NCBI GenBank assembly: GCA_934149075.1
Contig: CAKPDR010000009.1
Location: forward strand, 7,801-71,800
Direction of reading: 5' to 3'
Length of the DNA: 64,000 nucleotides
From: an uncultured Clostridia bacterium
GTDB taxonomy: Bacteria; Bacillota; Clostridia; TANB77; CAG-508
The translations under genes and the position numbers were made by a program. How positions within the stretch are numbered: position 1 is the stretch's first letter; each line of letters opens with the position of its first letter. Of the stretch, positions 26,103 through 35,477 are shown piece by piece. The notes beneath the pieces were generated by a model. It was not told the DNA's origin. It ran no database searches and saw nothing but the letters and a program-made list of their open reading frames with translations.

Positions 26103-27541
26103 TATTTTTTTAATTCTTCTGCAAACATTTTATTAAGCATTTGTGGATTAGCCTTTCCTTTAGTTTCTTTCATAGCCTGTCCAACTAAGAATCCCAAAGC
26201 TCTATCTTTTCCTGCTTTATAGTCTGCAACTGATTGAGGATTTGCTTCAATTATTTTTGTTACTATTTCTTTTATTGCACCCTCATCAGAAATTTGAATC
26301 CATCCTTTTTCTTTAATAATATCTTCTGGATCTCTTGGATTTTCAAATAATTCAGTTAATACTTTTTTACCAATACTTGAACTAATTGTTCCTTTATCAA
26401 TTAATTCAACCAATTTAGCCAATTGTTTAGCATCAAAAGGTATTTCAATTGGGTCCATTTCAGTTTCATTTAAAATTCTAGAAATATCTGATATTATCCA
26501 GTTGTTTACTGCTTTATAGTTTCCACAGATTTCAGAAGCTTTTTCAAATAAATCTGATAAATATTTTGAAGCAGTTATAATTCCTGCATCTTTTTCAGAT
26601 AATTTATATTCTGTTAAATATCTTTGCTTTCTGCTCTCTGGCATTTCTGGTAGACTACTTTTTATATTTTCTATATATTCTTCTGATAATTTAATTGCAA
26701 CTAAATCAGGTTCTGGGAAATATCTATAATCTTGTGCATCTTCTTTATCTCTCATTGAAAATGTTCTTCCAGATACTTCATCCCATCTCAATGTTTCTTG
26801 CTCAACTTCTCCACCATTGTCAATAACATCAACTTGTCTATCTATTTCATATTCAAGTGCTCTAGTAATACTTCTAAATGAGTTCATATTTTTCATTTCT
26901 GTACGAGTTCCAAGTTTTTCTGAACCTACTGGACGTATTGATGTGTTTACATCTGCTCTAAATGAACCTTCTTGCATCTTACAGTCAGACACTTCAATAT
27001 ATTCAAGTATTGACTTTAATTTTTTCAAATATGCATCAACTTCTTCTATTGAACGAAAATCTGGTTCTGATACTATTTCTATTAGAGGTACACCTGCTCT
27101 ATTTAGGTCTACTAAAGCTCCTCCTCCAAAATCATCATGATTTAATTTACCTGCATCTTCTTCTATATGGATACGTGTTATTCCTATTTTTTTCTTTCCT
27201 TTACTTGTTTCTATCTCAATATATCCATGTTCACATAGTGGCTTGTCAAATTGTGATATTTGATATGCTTTTGGTAAATCTGGATAGAAATAATTTTTTC
27301 TATCATTTTTACTATTTCTTGATATTTCACAATTTGTTGCTAATCCTGCTCTTACTGCATATTCTACCACTTTTTCATTTAATTTGGGTAATGTTCCTGG
27401 CATTGCCATACATATTGGGCATACTTGTGTGTTTGGTTCTGCTCCAAATTTTGTTGGACAACTGCAGAATATTTTTGTTTTTGTTGATAGTTCTGCATGG
27501 ACTTCTAGGCCCATTACTACTTCGTAATCTTCTCTTGCCAT
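26102..27541 (-). CDS. gatB: Asp-tRNA(Asn)/Glu-tRNA(Gln) amidotransferase subunit B
   Basis: 479 residues, normal length. GatB binds the misacylated tRNA and activates the acyl group. Seen: EVVMGLEVHAELSTKTKIFC at the N-terminus, the zinc-binding CSC..CPIC cysteines, NRAGVPLIEIVSEPD, and the C-terminal YqeY-like tail (DYKAGKDRALGFLVGQAMKE). Its start overlaps the gatA stop (TAATG), so translation is coupled. Presence of GatCAB is usual for Firmicutes that lack GlnRS. Confidence 0.96.
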   Translation of the reverse strand: MAREDYEVVMGLEVHAELSTKTKIFCSCPTKFGAEPNTQVCPICMAMPGTLPKLNEKVVEYAVRAGLATNCEISRNSKNDRKNYFYPDLPKAYQISQFDKPLCEHGYIEIETSKGKKKIGITRIHIEEDAGKLNHDDFGGGALVDLNRAGVPLIEIVSEPDFRSIEEVDAYLKKLKSILEYIEVSDCKMQEGSFRADVNTSIRPVGSEKLGTRTEMKNMNSFRSITRALEYEIDRQVDVIDNGGEVEQETLRWDEVSGRTFSMRDKEDAQDYRYFPEPDLVAIKLSEEYIENIKSSLPEMPESRKQRYLTEYKLSEKDAGIITASKYLSDLFEKASEICGNYKAVNNWIISDISRILNETEMDPIEIPFDAKQLAKLVELIDKGTISSSIGKKVLTELFENPRDPEDIIKEKGWIQISDEGAIKEIVTKIIEANPQSVADYKAGKDRALGFLVGQAMKETKGKANPQMLNKMFAEELKK

Positions 27542-29019
27542 TATTTATTACCTCCTTTAAATGTTGGTTTATATTTCTCGCGGAAGTTTGTTGCTTGTTC
27601 ATAAGCATATGCAGCTTTTATAATTGTTTCTTCATCAAATTTATTACCTATAATTTGCATACCTATTGGAAGTCCTTGACTATCTACACCACAAGGTACT
27701 GACATTCCTGGAAGTCCTGCTATATTTACAGAAACTGTACAAATGTCTGCCAAATACATTTCCATTGGATTTGTTGACCTCTCACCTAATTTAAATGCTG
27801 TTGTTGGAGATACTGGAGTTACTATAATATCATATTTTTCAAATGCTTTATTAAATTCATTCATTACAAGTGTACGAACTTGTTGCGCTTTTTTATAATA
27901 TGCATCATAATATCCTGAAGATAATACATAAGTTCCAAGTATAATTCTTCTTTTTACTTCTGCTCCAAAAGCTTCACTTCTAGATTTTTTATAAATTTCT
28001 TTTAGTGTTTTTGCTTCTGGTGATCTATATGTGTATCTTATACCATCATATCTTCCTAAATTTGAGCTTGCCTCTGCACAGGCAATTATATAATATGTTG
28101 CTAATGCATAATTTGCAATGTCTAATGAGAATTCTTCTACTTCTGCCCCCATATTCTTATATTCTTCAATTGCTTTTTCTAATGATGCTTTAACTTCTGG
28201 GTTTATTCCTTCTCCATAGAATTCCATTGGAACTCCTATTTTTAATCCTTTAACATCTTTTTGTAATGATTTTGTATAATCTTTTTGACCCACATCTACT
28301 GATGTTGTATCCATTTCATCATATCCTGAAATTACATTTAATAATTCTGCACAGTCTTGTACATCTTTTGTAAATACACCAACTTGGTCAAGTGATGATG
28401 CAAATGCAACTACACCATATCTTGAAACTAGTCCATATGTTGGTTTTAATCCTACAACTCCACAAAATGATGCTGGTTGACGAATACTTCCACCTGTATC
28501 AGTTCCTAACGCCCATGGCACCATATTAGCTGCAACTGCTGCCGCAGAACCACCTGAAGATCCACCTGGAACTCTTGATAAATCCCATGGATTTCTTGTT
28601 TTCTTAAAATATGAATATTCTGTTGAACCTCCCATTGCAAATTCATCCATATTTAATTTACCTAAATCAATCATTTCTTCTGCATTAATTTTATTCATAA
28701 CTGTTGCATCATAAGGTGCAACAAAATTCTCTAGCATTTTAGATGCACATGTAGTTTTAACACCTTTTGTACAAATTATATCTTTTATACCTATTGGTAT
28801 TCCAGCTAATTTTCCAACTTTTTCTCCTTTATCTATTTTAGATTGGATTACTTCGGCCTGTTTCATACCTTCTTCAGTAAGTTCTGTTATAAATGCTTGA
28901 ACCTCTGGTTCTTTATCTTTTATTCTATCTACATAAGCTTTTGTTATTTCTGTTACAGTTAATTCTTTATTTTTTATTTTTTCTTGTAACTCATGTACTG
29001 TTAATTCTGTAATATCCAT
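27541..29019 (-). CDS. gatA: Asp-tRNA(Asn)/Glu-tRNA(Gln) amidotransferase subunit A
   Basis: Amidase subunit, 492 residues, releases ammonia from glutamine for tRNA transamidation. The catalytic Ser-cisSer-Lys triad is visible: Lys in GIPIGIKDIICTKGV, and GGSSGGSAAAV and GTDTGGSIRQPA carrying the serines. The frame is open for 29 codons upstream through repeat family B, but the ATG at 29019 has AAGGAGG and gives the normal start MDITELTVHEL. It lies between gatC and gatB. Confidence 0.96.
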   Translation of the reverse strand: MDITELTVHELQEKIKNKELTVTEITKAYVDRIKDKEPEVQAFITELTEEGMKQAEVIQSKIDKGEKVGKLAGIPIGIKDIICTKGVKTTCASKMLENFVAPYDATVMNKINAEEMIDLGKLNMDEFAMGGSTEYSYFKKTRNPWDLSRVPGGSSGGSAAAVAANMVPWALGTDTGGSIRQPASFCGVVGLKPTYGLVSRYGVVAFASSLDQVGVFTKDVQDCAELLNVISGYDEMDTTSVDVGQKDYTKSLQKDVKGLKIGVPMEFYGEGINPEVKASLEKAIEEYKNMGAEVEEFSLDIANYALATYYIIACAEASSNLGRYDGIRYTYRSPEAKTLKEIYKKSRSEAFGAEVKRRIILGTYVLSSGYYDAYYKKAQQVRTLVMNEFNKAFEKYDIIVTPVSPTTAFKLGERSTNPMEMYLADICTVSVNIAGLPGMSVPCGVDSQGLPIGMQIIGNKFDEETIIKAAYAYEQATNFREKYKPTFKGGNK

Positions 29020-29041
29020 GTTCTTCCTCCTTATATTAAAT

Positions 29042-29113
29042 TGGGCAATTTTGTACCGGGTACATTTTTTCCTTTTATTAATTGGGAAATTTTGTACCGG
29101 GTACATTTTGTCC
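29042..29113. repeat. Repeat family B, two tandem copies
   Basis: Two direct copies of a unit centred on the palindrome TGTACCGGGTACA, each flanked by TTGGG(A/C)AATTT and ATTTTxTCCC. They lie between gatC and gatA. A third copy is inverted at 44370-44402. Confidence 0.85.
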
Positions 29114-29114
29114 C

Positions 29115-29402
29115 TTAATTCAAAACCTTTGGTAGTTTAAACATATGCTGGTCTTGTGTTGGAGCATTTTCTAATAAACTATCTACATCTTCAAATCTCT
29201 TTATTTCATCTTTTCTAAATATGTTTTTTGCTTCATTAGCACCTATTGTTATGTCTAATCCATCAACAGGAGCGTTGTTTACTATATTTGCAAAATTTAA
29301 TATATCTTGCAAATGTAACATGTATTTTTCTATTTCGTCTTCTTCTAATGTTAATTGTGCCAAATTGGCAATGTGTAATATCTCTTCTTTACTTACTTTC
29401 AT
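29115..29402 (-). CDS. gatC: Asp-tRNA(Asn)/Glu-tRNA(Gln) amidotransferase subunit C
   Basis: 95-residue helper subunit that stabilises GatA. Typical N-terminal MKVSKEEILHIANLAQLTL and C-terminal LLENAPTQDQHMFKLPKVL. First gene of gatCAB; AGGAGG 6 nt before the ATG. It is separated from gatA by the family B repeats. Confidence 0.95.
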   Translation of the reverse strand: MKVSKEEILHIANLAQLTLEEDEIEKYMLHLQDILNFANIVNNAPVDGLDITIGANEAKNIFRKDEIKRFEDVDSLLENAPTQDQHMFKLPKVLN

Positions 29403-29468
29403 AATTAACCTCCTCGTACATACTGTTCAATGTGCTTATTATATACCGTTTTTGATAAAATTACAAGT

Positions 29469-29499
29469 AAAAAGAAAGAACTTTCTAGTTCTTTCTTCC
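29469..29499 (-). terminator. Terminator after ldh
   Basis: AAGAAAGAAC / GTTCTTTCTT stem with T's on the minus strand, beyond the 51-bp repeat that follows ldh. Confidence 0.75.
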
Positions 29500-29505
29500 A
29501 TTTTA

Positions 29506-29556
29506 GGTTACAATTCACACCCCTTAAAAATATTATATATGTTCTGAATTGTAACC
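29506..29556. repeat. 51-bp mini element, family C
   Basis: Perfect 12-bp inverted ends GGTTACAATTCA / TGAATTGTAACC around CCTTAAAAATATTATATATG, the same inner sequence as in the arms of the 6827-7224 element. Located between ldh and its terminator. Confidence 0.75.
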
Positions 29557-29564
29557 ATTTTTGT

Positions 29565-30521
29565 TTATGCATTTAATATTGGATCTATTTCATTTTTTAT
29601 ATTTTCTTTCATAATGTCACAACTGTGATTAAACTTAGCCTGATCTTCATCATTTAATTTCAATTCTAAAATTTCCTTTACTCCATTTTTATTAATAATT
29701 GCTGGAACCCCAATATACATTCCTTCTTGTTTATATTCTCCATTCTGATATGTTGATACTGTAAGTATTGAATTTTCATCATTTAGAACAGCTTTTATAA
29801 TTCTATTTAATGCCATTCCTATTCCATAATATGTTGCTCTTTTCTTTTCTATAATTTCATATGCTGCTTTCCATACTCCATCATGAATTTTCTTTAAATC
29901 TTCCATTGGATAATTATTGTCATTCATTATATCTGTCATTTTTTTGCATCCTACATAACAATGATCCCATGGAACTAATGATGAATCTCCATGTTCTCCT
30001 AATATATATGCATGAACATTTTTGCTTGAAACATCTAAGTATTCTGCAATTAAATATCTTAAACGTGCTGTATCTAATACTGTTCCAGATCCTATTACTC
30101 TTGATTTTGGTAATCCTGAAACTTGTGCTACAACATATGACATTAAATCTACTGGATTGCTTGCAATTATAAATACTCCATTAAATCCATTTGCCATTAC
30201 TTGTTCAGTTATTTCTTTTACTATTTTTGTGTTTGCAACTGCTAATTCTAATCTTGATTGTCCTGGCTTTTGTGGTAATCCTGCTGTAATTACTACTATG
30301 TTTGCATCTTTACATTCTGAATAATCCCCAGCTTTTATATCCATTTTTTGAGGTGCATATGGTAAACCATGTGATAAATCCATTTCTTCTCCTTTGGCTT
30401 TATCTTTTAATACATCTATTAGTACAAGTTCATCTACTCCTCCTTGATTCATCATAGCATATGCCATGCTCATTCCTACAAATCCTGTTCCTACTAATAC
30501 TACTTTTTTGTTTGTGTTCAT
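29565..30521 (-). CDS. ldh: L-lactate dehydrogenase
   Basis: 318-residue NAD-dependent enzyme that reduces pyruvate to L-lactate in fermentation. Rossmann start VVLVGTGFVGMSMAYAM; NPVDLMSYV; catalytic histidine in GEHGDSSLVPW; substrate-discriminating loop QKPGQSRLEL with Gln and Arg as in lactate (not malate) dehydrogenases. AGGAGG precedes the ATG. Single gene with terminator. Confidence 0.95.
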   Translation of the reverse strand: MNTNKKVVLVGTGFVGMSMAYAMMNQGGVDELVLIDVLKDKAKGEEMDLSHGLPYAPQKMDIKAGDYSECKDANIVVITAGLPQKPGQSRLELAVANTKIVKEITEQVMANGFNGVFIIASNPVDLMSYVVAQVSGLPKSRVIGSGTVLDTARLRYLIAEYLDVSSKNVHAYILGEHGDSSLVPWDHCYVGCKKMTDIMNDNNYPMEDLKKIHDGVWKAAYEIIEKKRATYYGIGMALNRIIKAVLNDENSILTVSTYQNGEYKQEGMYIGVPAIINKNGVKEILELKLNDEDQAKFNHSCDIMKENIKNEIDPILNA

Positions 30522-30599
30522 ATAAATTCCTCCTCTTCTCTTTTTGTCGGTACTATTATATCACTTTTTTTTAATTTTTAAACATTTTATTTTAATTTT

Positions 30600-31703
30600 T
30601 TATTCAATCACAATTTTAGCATCTGTTGGACAAATATTTATAAAAGTATTTCCGTCATTAACTTCTATCTCATTGCCTTCTAAATCTTTATAAATAGTTT
30701 GATTTTTTCTATCTAACTTAATACATTTTATTTTTATTGCTTGTCCATTAGTAATATAATACCCGTCAAAAGTTCCTATATTTTTTAGACCTTGTCTGCC
30801 TTTATTCTCACTATCAGTTAATGTGTAATTATCACACATTGTTATAATTATGTTTTTAGTTGTAACAGGTTCTCCTGTAATATAATCTGTTTGAAGTTTA
30901 TTTCTTGCATATCTTTTATATGTTTTAGAATTTTCGTCATATTCATATTTTACAGTCTGAAGATTTGAATGTGGAATTGTTATATTAGTAGCTTGTATAC
31001 TACTTTGCTTAGTAGTATTTGATGTTTCTGATGTTGAATCAGTTATTCTTTTATATTTTTTATCTAATTCAATTTCATCTGCAACATAATTTAATACACT
31101 TTTTTGTTTTGATGTTGTAGTATAATTTTTTCTTTGGGCAATTTTTAATATACTTTCTGTTGATGTAAATAAATTGTGTGGTGCTGATTTGTCTTTTACT
31201 CTCCAAAAGTCTGAGGAACTTTCTTGTATTCCATTTATATTATTTATTCCAAAACTTGAAATGTCACTTTGCGCTTGTGGGCTCCAGCCATGATGTACAT
31301 ATATTGCATCATTTTCTAAAGCATAGTCCAGAAAATAGTGTCTTGAACTTCTTACTGGGCCTATCTTTTCTAGATTTTGCCCTTTAAATACTGCCATTAG
31401 TCTAGTTTCTCCACCTTCTACTACTATTTCATATACAATATATGCTTTATTTAAATTTGCCTGTGGCCAGGCTCCTGAATGATTATCAATCATTACTGCT
31501 ATCGACCTATCATTTCCACTAAATATTTTTATTTGTTTTGGATTTACAATCAATGTATCATTATTCTCTTCTTTATTGTCTTCTGTACTGCTTACCTGTT
31601 CAACATGTTCCCTTGTTATAATTTTGTATATAAGAAGTCCTCCTGCTATTATTACTAATACTGCTAAAATAGCCAATAAAATCATAGTCTTTTTATTTTT
31701 CAT
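30600..31703 (-). CDS. DUF3048 (YerB-like) membrane-anchored protein
   Basis: 367 residues. An N-terminal membrane helix (MILLAILAVLVIIAGGLLIY) without a lipobox, a linker, then the DUF3048 N-terminal domain (IAVMIDNHSGAWPQANLNKA, GETRLMAVFKG, GPVRSSRHYFLDYALENDAI) and its C-terminal domain (YKRYARNKLQTDYITGEPV). The protein is predicted to lie outside the membrane. Function is unknown; YerB-type proteins are seen in bacilli and clostridia. GGAGTTTCGA fits the ATG at 31703; an ATG 12 nt upstream is also possible. Confidence 0.85.
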   Translation of the reverse strand: MKNKKTMILLAILAVLVIIAGGLLIYKIITREHVEQVSSTEDNKEENNDTLIVNPKQIKIFSGNDRSIAVMIDNHSGAWPQANLNKAYIVYEIVVEGGETRLMAVFKGQNLEKIGPVRSSRHYFLDYALENDAIYVHHGWSPQAQSDISSFGINNINGIQESSSDFWRVKDKSAPHNLFTSTESILKIAQRKNYTTTSKQKSVLNYVADEIELDKKYKRITDSTSETSNTTKQSSIQATNITIPHSNLQTVKYEYDENSKTYKRYARNKLQTDYITGEPVTTKNIIITMCDNYTLTDSENKGRQGLKNIGTFDGYYITNGQAIKIKCIKLDRKNQTIYKDLEGNEIEVNDGNTFINICPTDAKIVIE

Positions 31704-31739
31704 TCGAAACTCCATTCCTTCCTATATTAGAGAAGTTTA

Positions 31740-32222
31740 TTATCCAAGTTCATCTCGCGTTATCCCTAATTTATTTAATACTATTTCTTCTTTTTTTCTC
31801 ATAATAACTTTATCATCATCTTCTATGTGGTCATATCCCATTAAGTGATAAAATCCATGTACTAACATATACGCAAATTCTCTTTCAAAACTATGTCCAT
31901 ATTCTTTAGCTTGTTCTTCTACTTTTTCTATTGAAATTACTATATCTCCTAATACATCTTCATGTTCAAAATCATTATTTTTTATTTTTTCATCTATTTC
32001 TTTTTTTTCGAACATAGGAAATGATAGAACATCTGTTGCCCTATCTACATTCCTATATTGTTTATTTATTTCATGAATATGTTCAGGATTTGTTAATGTT
32101 ATACTTATATATAATTTTGATTTTTCAATTTTTTCTTCTTTAAAACATTGTTCTATTACTCTTTTAATTATTTCTTTATATTTATCATTTGATTCTAAAT
32201 CTAAATATTCTAATTGGTACAT
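31740..32222 (-). CDS. ybeY: Endoribonuclease YbeY (rRNA maturation)
   Basis: 160-residue zinc-dependent RNase for 16S rRNA 3' processing and ribosome quality control. The metal motif HGFYHLMGYDH is complete, and RATDVLSFPMF is the family's second conserved block. It is the last gene of the yqfC-yqfD-hypothetical-ybeY run, an order known from many Firmicutes, where phoH usually sits between yqfD and ybeY. Confidence 0.93.
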   Translation of the reverse strand: MYQLEYLDLESNDKYKEIIKRVIEQCFKEEKIEKSKLYISITLTNPEHIHEINKQYRNVDRATDVLSFPMFEKKEIDEKIKNNDFEHEDVLGDIVISIEKVEEQAKEYGHSFEREFAYMLVHGFYHLMGYDHIEDDDKVIMRKKEEIVLNKLGITRDELG

Positions 32223-32251
32223 CTTCCCTCACATCTTTCAATTATTGTTAT

Positions 32252-33472
32252 TTATGCGCTTGCATATTCTTGCATTCTTGTGCTAATTTTCTTTTTTATG
32301 TATTTTCCTTTTTTTGTTTGACAATCTCTTATTTCTTTCATCACTCCGTAATCTACTAATTTTCTTTTGTAATATTTTATCAACCTTGTATAGTCTATTT
32401 TTTCATTTTGAATATTTTTAATATCTTCTTTCATGAATAATATTTCTTTTTGTTTTACGTATTCAATAAAATCTATCTCTTTTAGTTTTTCGATATCTTT
32501 GTATTTTTCATAAAATGCTTTAAATTTTTCTCTTTCTTTTGCATTTTCCCAATATACCTTTGTTGCTAATAATCTTATACTATAATCTTCTATTAAATTT
32601 AACAACATTGTATATGCTTTTTCCCTTTTAGCTGCTATTTTTGTATCTTGAATTAAACATCTTGCATCTTTTAATAGTTTCATATAGCATTGTTCTGCAA
32701 CTACTAATGGTAAACTATGTGTAAATAAGTTTCTACTTATTCCTAATAATATCATATTTTTTTCAATGTTATCTCTAGCATCTAATTTTCCTACTGTAAA
32801 TTTTTCATATTTTTCGTATTCTTTTACTACTTTTTCTAATTTTGGATCATTTATTTTTAACGGCAATATGTTTTTTATGTAATCTTCTAGTGTATCAAAT
32901 ATCTTCATATATATCCAGTCCTTTGCTGAATCATATACATTTGTTGTGTCAGCTAATTTTACTGAATAATTTTTTAATATTCCTTTATATAACGAATCTT
33001 GTTTTGATATATAAAATTCTTGGTATTTATCAATTGTCTTTTGCTTTCCTGAATTTATTACTGTTTCTTTGTCTAATTCTAGTAAGTATTTTTGTTTCCT
33101 ATATTTATATTCTGTGTATTCACTTTGTTTTAATTGCACTATTCCATAATATTGTGATAATGCCATACTTTCCAATTGTGTTGCTGTTTGATTTTTTACT
33201 TTTTTGTATATTGTATCTAATACATATTTATCTAATGCTTCTAAATATGCTGTATAAGCATCTTCATATTTTTTTTCTGCTATTTCTTTTTTGCTTACAT
33301 CAACATCTTCTTTTGAATTTTCATACGCCTTAATTAATGCATTTCTTTTCATGCTAATTCTCATTCCATTTATGCCTATTTGTGTTGGTATTAATAATTT
33401 TGTTAATGTATTTGTTAATTTATTAAAAAAGGTTTTGTCTGTTCCTACTACTCTTAAACTTCTCTCTTCCAT
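32252..33472 (-). CDS. Hypothetical helical protein in the position of phoH (406 aa)
   Basis: Not recognised. Almost wholly helical and basic, Lys/Tyr/Glu-rich, with no P-loop, so it is not PhoH although it occupies PhoH's usual place between yqfD and ybeY. No signal peptide; the N-terminal LTNTLTKLLIPTQIGINGMR is the only hydrophobic stretch. Open frame extends 21 codons upstream, but that would overlap the restored 3' end of yqfD; the ATG at 33472 has GGATGG 4 nt before it and begins MEERSLRVVG. Operon membership suggests a sporulation or envelope role; this is inference only. Confidence 0.75.
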   Translation of the reverse strand: MEERSLRVVGTDKTFFNKLTNTLTKLLIPTQIGINGMRISMKRNALIKAYENSKEDVDVSKKEIAEKKYEDAYTAYLEALDKYVLDTIYKKVKNQTATQLESMALSQYYGIVQLKQSEYTEYKYRKQKYLLELDKETVINSGKQKTIDKYQEFYISKQDSLYKGILKNYSVKLADTTNVYDSAKDWIYMKIFDTLEDYIKNILPLKINDPKLEKVVKEYEKYEKFTVGKLDARDNIEKNMILLGISRNLFTHSLPLVVAEQCYMKLLKDARCLIQDTKIAAKREKAYTMLLNLIEDYSIRLLATKVYWENAKEREKFKAFYEKYKDIEKLKEIDFIEYVKQKEILFMKEDIKNIQNEKIDYTRLIKYYKRKLVDYGVMKEIRDCQTKKGKYIKKKISTRMQEYASA

Positions 33473-33509
33473 TTTTCCATCCTTTCCAAGTTCTTGGTAG
33501 GCAGGTATA

Positions 33510-34722
33510 TTATTGTGTTTCATCTGTCTGTTCATTTATTTTATTTATCTTTTCCTGCATTCCTATATTTTCAATAACTTCATATGTTACACTTACTTCT
33601 ATGTATTCTTCTGTTTCTATTACATTTGCATTTTTTCCGAAGTATATTTTGCTTTTCTTCAATTTCCGCTTCTATTTGTTTTTCTAATTGTTTTGTTCCT
33701 TTTTCTGTCGCTTCTTCTATAGTGTATTGTTTTATATTGTTTTCCAATTCCTTATTAGTTATTTTAGTTACAGAAATTGGTAAATATAAGTTTGAAAATA
33801 TCTTAAACTTTTTTTCTTCTTCTATTGTATCATAAATTTTGAATTTTGAAAGAGTTTTGTAAAAATTTATCTGAAATTTATTAAAATTTATTTTATATTT
33901 CGTTTCTTTATTTCCAGTTTCGACATTTCGTTCTTCCTTCAATGGAATTTGAACTGTTTTTATATATTTTACAATTGCTTTTACTTTTCCTAAACTATGT
34001 ACATATCTTATTCCTGTATATTTTCCCTCCATTGTTCCTTGAATAAGAATCTGACCTGCTTCTACTTTATCTCCAACTTTGACTTGTGCCGTTCCATTTT
34101 GTGCAATAATTTGTGTTATTGTTCCTGCTTTTTTTGCAACAATATTGGTAAATTCTTTTTCATCAATTATTTCAGGTGCTTCTTTTGCTTTTACTACTTT
34201 TACTATTGCATTAGTTCCATTTAGATTAATTCCAATCCAAGAAATATCATTTCTTTTTAACCTTATTTTATTTACTATTTCTTCAACATTTACTTTGCTT
34301 TTTTTCATTCCAGTTTTTAATCCTACTTCTTGTATGTCATTTTCTATATTTTCCAATTTTAAATTATCTTCTACCTGAACTTCTATATTCCAAACATAAT
34401 TTGAACTTACATATAATGCAACTAAAATTATTATTAATGATATTAAAAACACTTTTCTTTTTCTATATTTATTTATAATAAACGGTATCCCTCTTTTTTT
34501 CTTTATTTTTACTTTGCACTTTAATTTTTTTGCAACTTCAATAGCTCTATAAAAATCTTGTATACCAATATTTAAATGTAACTTAACCCCTTTTTCTCTT
34601 TTCAAATTCCATATTAATATTTTGTTTGTTGTACATATATTTATAAATCTTTCTATATAGTATCCCTCTACAGTTATTCTTACATAGCCTAATATGTATT
34701 TTAATAAAATTTTAATTGCCAT
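33510..34722 (-). pseudogene. yqfD: Sporulation protein YqfD, 3' frameshift
   Basis: YqfD family (about 400 aa), membrane protein of sporulation. N-terminal cytoplasmic domain, membrane helix (VFLISLIIILVALYVSS, about 95-111), extracytoplasmic domain. The first frame runs 33580-34722 and ends in a basic, unlikely tail (RKKCKCNRNRRIHRSKC). From about 33645 the next frame continues plausible family sequence (NANVIETEEYIEVSVTYEV..INKINEQTDETQ) to a stop at 33510. A 1-nt insertion in the A6 run or a 2-nt loss of TA nearby explains it. It lies 21 nt after yqfC. Real mutation and assembly error cannot be told apart here. Confidence 0.85.
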
Positions 34723-34743
34723 AATTCCTCCTTAATATGTAAA

Positions 34744-35013
34744 TCAGTCCTCTGTTCTTTCTAGTTCAACACTTTCAATTTTACCTGTTATTTTTATATC
34801 ATCATTTGTCATTTTTTCTAAATTGATATTGTATCCATTAATATTTACAACTCCAATATATGTACTTATGCTCGCAAAAAATTCTTCATATTCTAATATT
34901 CCCTTGTAATTCTCTAATATTATTTCATTAAAACCTGTAATTGTTATTTTGGGTGTATTCGAATAAACTTCTTCTGGTATTTCTAAAATTTTATCTAATC
35001 TTTTCTTTTTCAT
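34744..35013 (-). CDS. yqfC: Sporulation protein YqfC
   Basis: 89-residue YqfC/YabP-family protein, known partner of YqfD in the sigma-E regulon of spore formers. Seen: RLDKILEIPEEVYSNTPKI, the conserved LENYKGILEYEE and ISTYIGVVNINGYNI. GAGGAGCG precedes the ATG. It starts 17 nt after the pdaA stop, so pdaA, yqfC and yqfD probably share a transcript. Confidence 0.92.
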   Translation of the reverse strand: MKKKRLDKILEIPEEVYSNTPKITITGFNEIILENYKGILEYEEFFASISTYIGVVNINGYNINLEKMTNDDIKITGKIESVELERTED

Positions 35014-35030
35014 ATTCGCTCCTCATCTCA

Positions 35031-35428
35031 TTATTTAAATTCATCTAAAAGTTTAAATTCATATCCTTGTTCTTTTGCCTCTTTTATAATGCTATCTAAA
35101 ACTTCTGAATTTGTTTTTGAATTAGGATGTAATAACATTATTTCTCCACAGTGTAAATTATTAATAATCATTTTTCTACTTTCTTCTAGAGATGGCTGCT
35201 TTTTTTCATCCCAATCAAAATATGCAAAACTCCACATTACTGTTTTATATCCTAATTCTGATGTTTTCTTTAAAGTTCTTTCATTAAATTCACCTTTTGG
35301 TGGACGCATAAATTTCATCTCATAATTAAATTTTCCCATTACTGCTTGATGAAGTTTCATTATTTCTTTTTCTATTTCCTCATTTGATATACTTGGCATA
35401 CTTTTATGGTTTACAGTATGATTTCCTA
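35031..35428 (-). pseudogene. pdaA: 3' part of interrupted PdaA-like deacetylase gene
   Basis: Encodes GNHTVNHKSMPSISNEEIEK, then FMRPPKGEFNERTLKK, TVMWSFAYFDWDEKKQPS, MLLHPNSKTN and YEFKLLDEFK. These are the C-terminal NodB-homology motifs in the PdaA order, and PdaA is the spore-cortex muramic-delta-lactam deacetylase. It has no proper start; the first ATG inside is at 35399. The missing 5' part is at 39800-40221. Joined across the 13-bp repeat the gene is 807 nt (268 aa), close to Bacillus PdaA (263 aa). It is followed after 17 nt by yqfC. Confidence 0.92.
35416..35428. other. Attachment site of element 2, pdaA 3' side
   Basis: GTATGATTTCCTA on the plus strand, identical to 39800-39812. 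Confidence 0.87.
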
Positions 35429-35477
35429 GTTTCTTAATGCCAAAAAAATAATTATTTCAAAGTACTGTTTAATTTTC

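Noticed and set aside
32252..33472. PhoH
   Set aside because: Position suggests it, but no Walker motifs are present.
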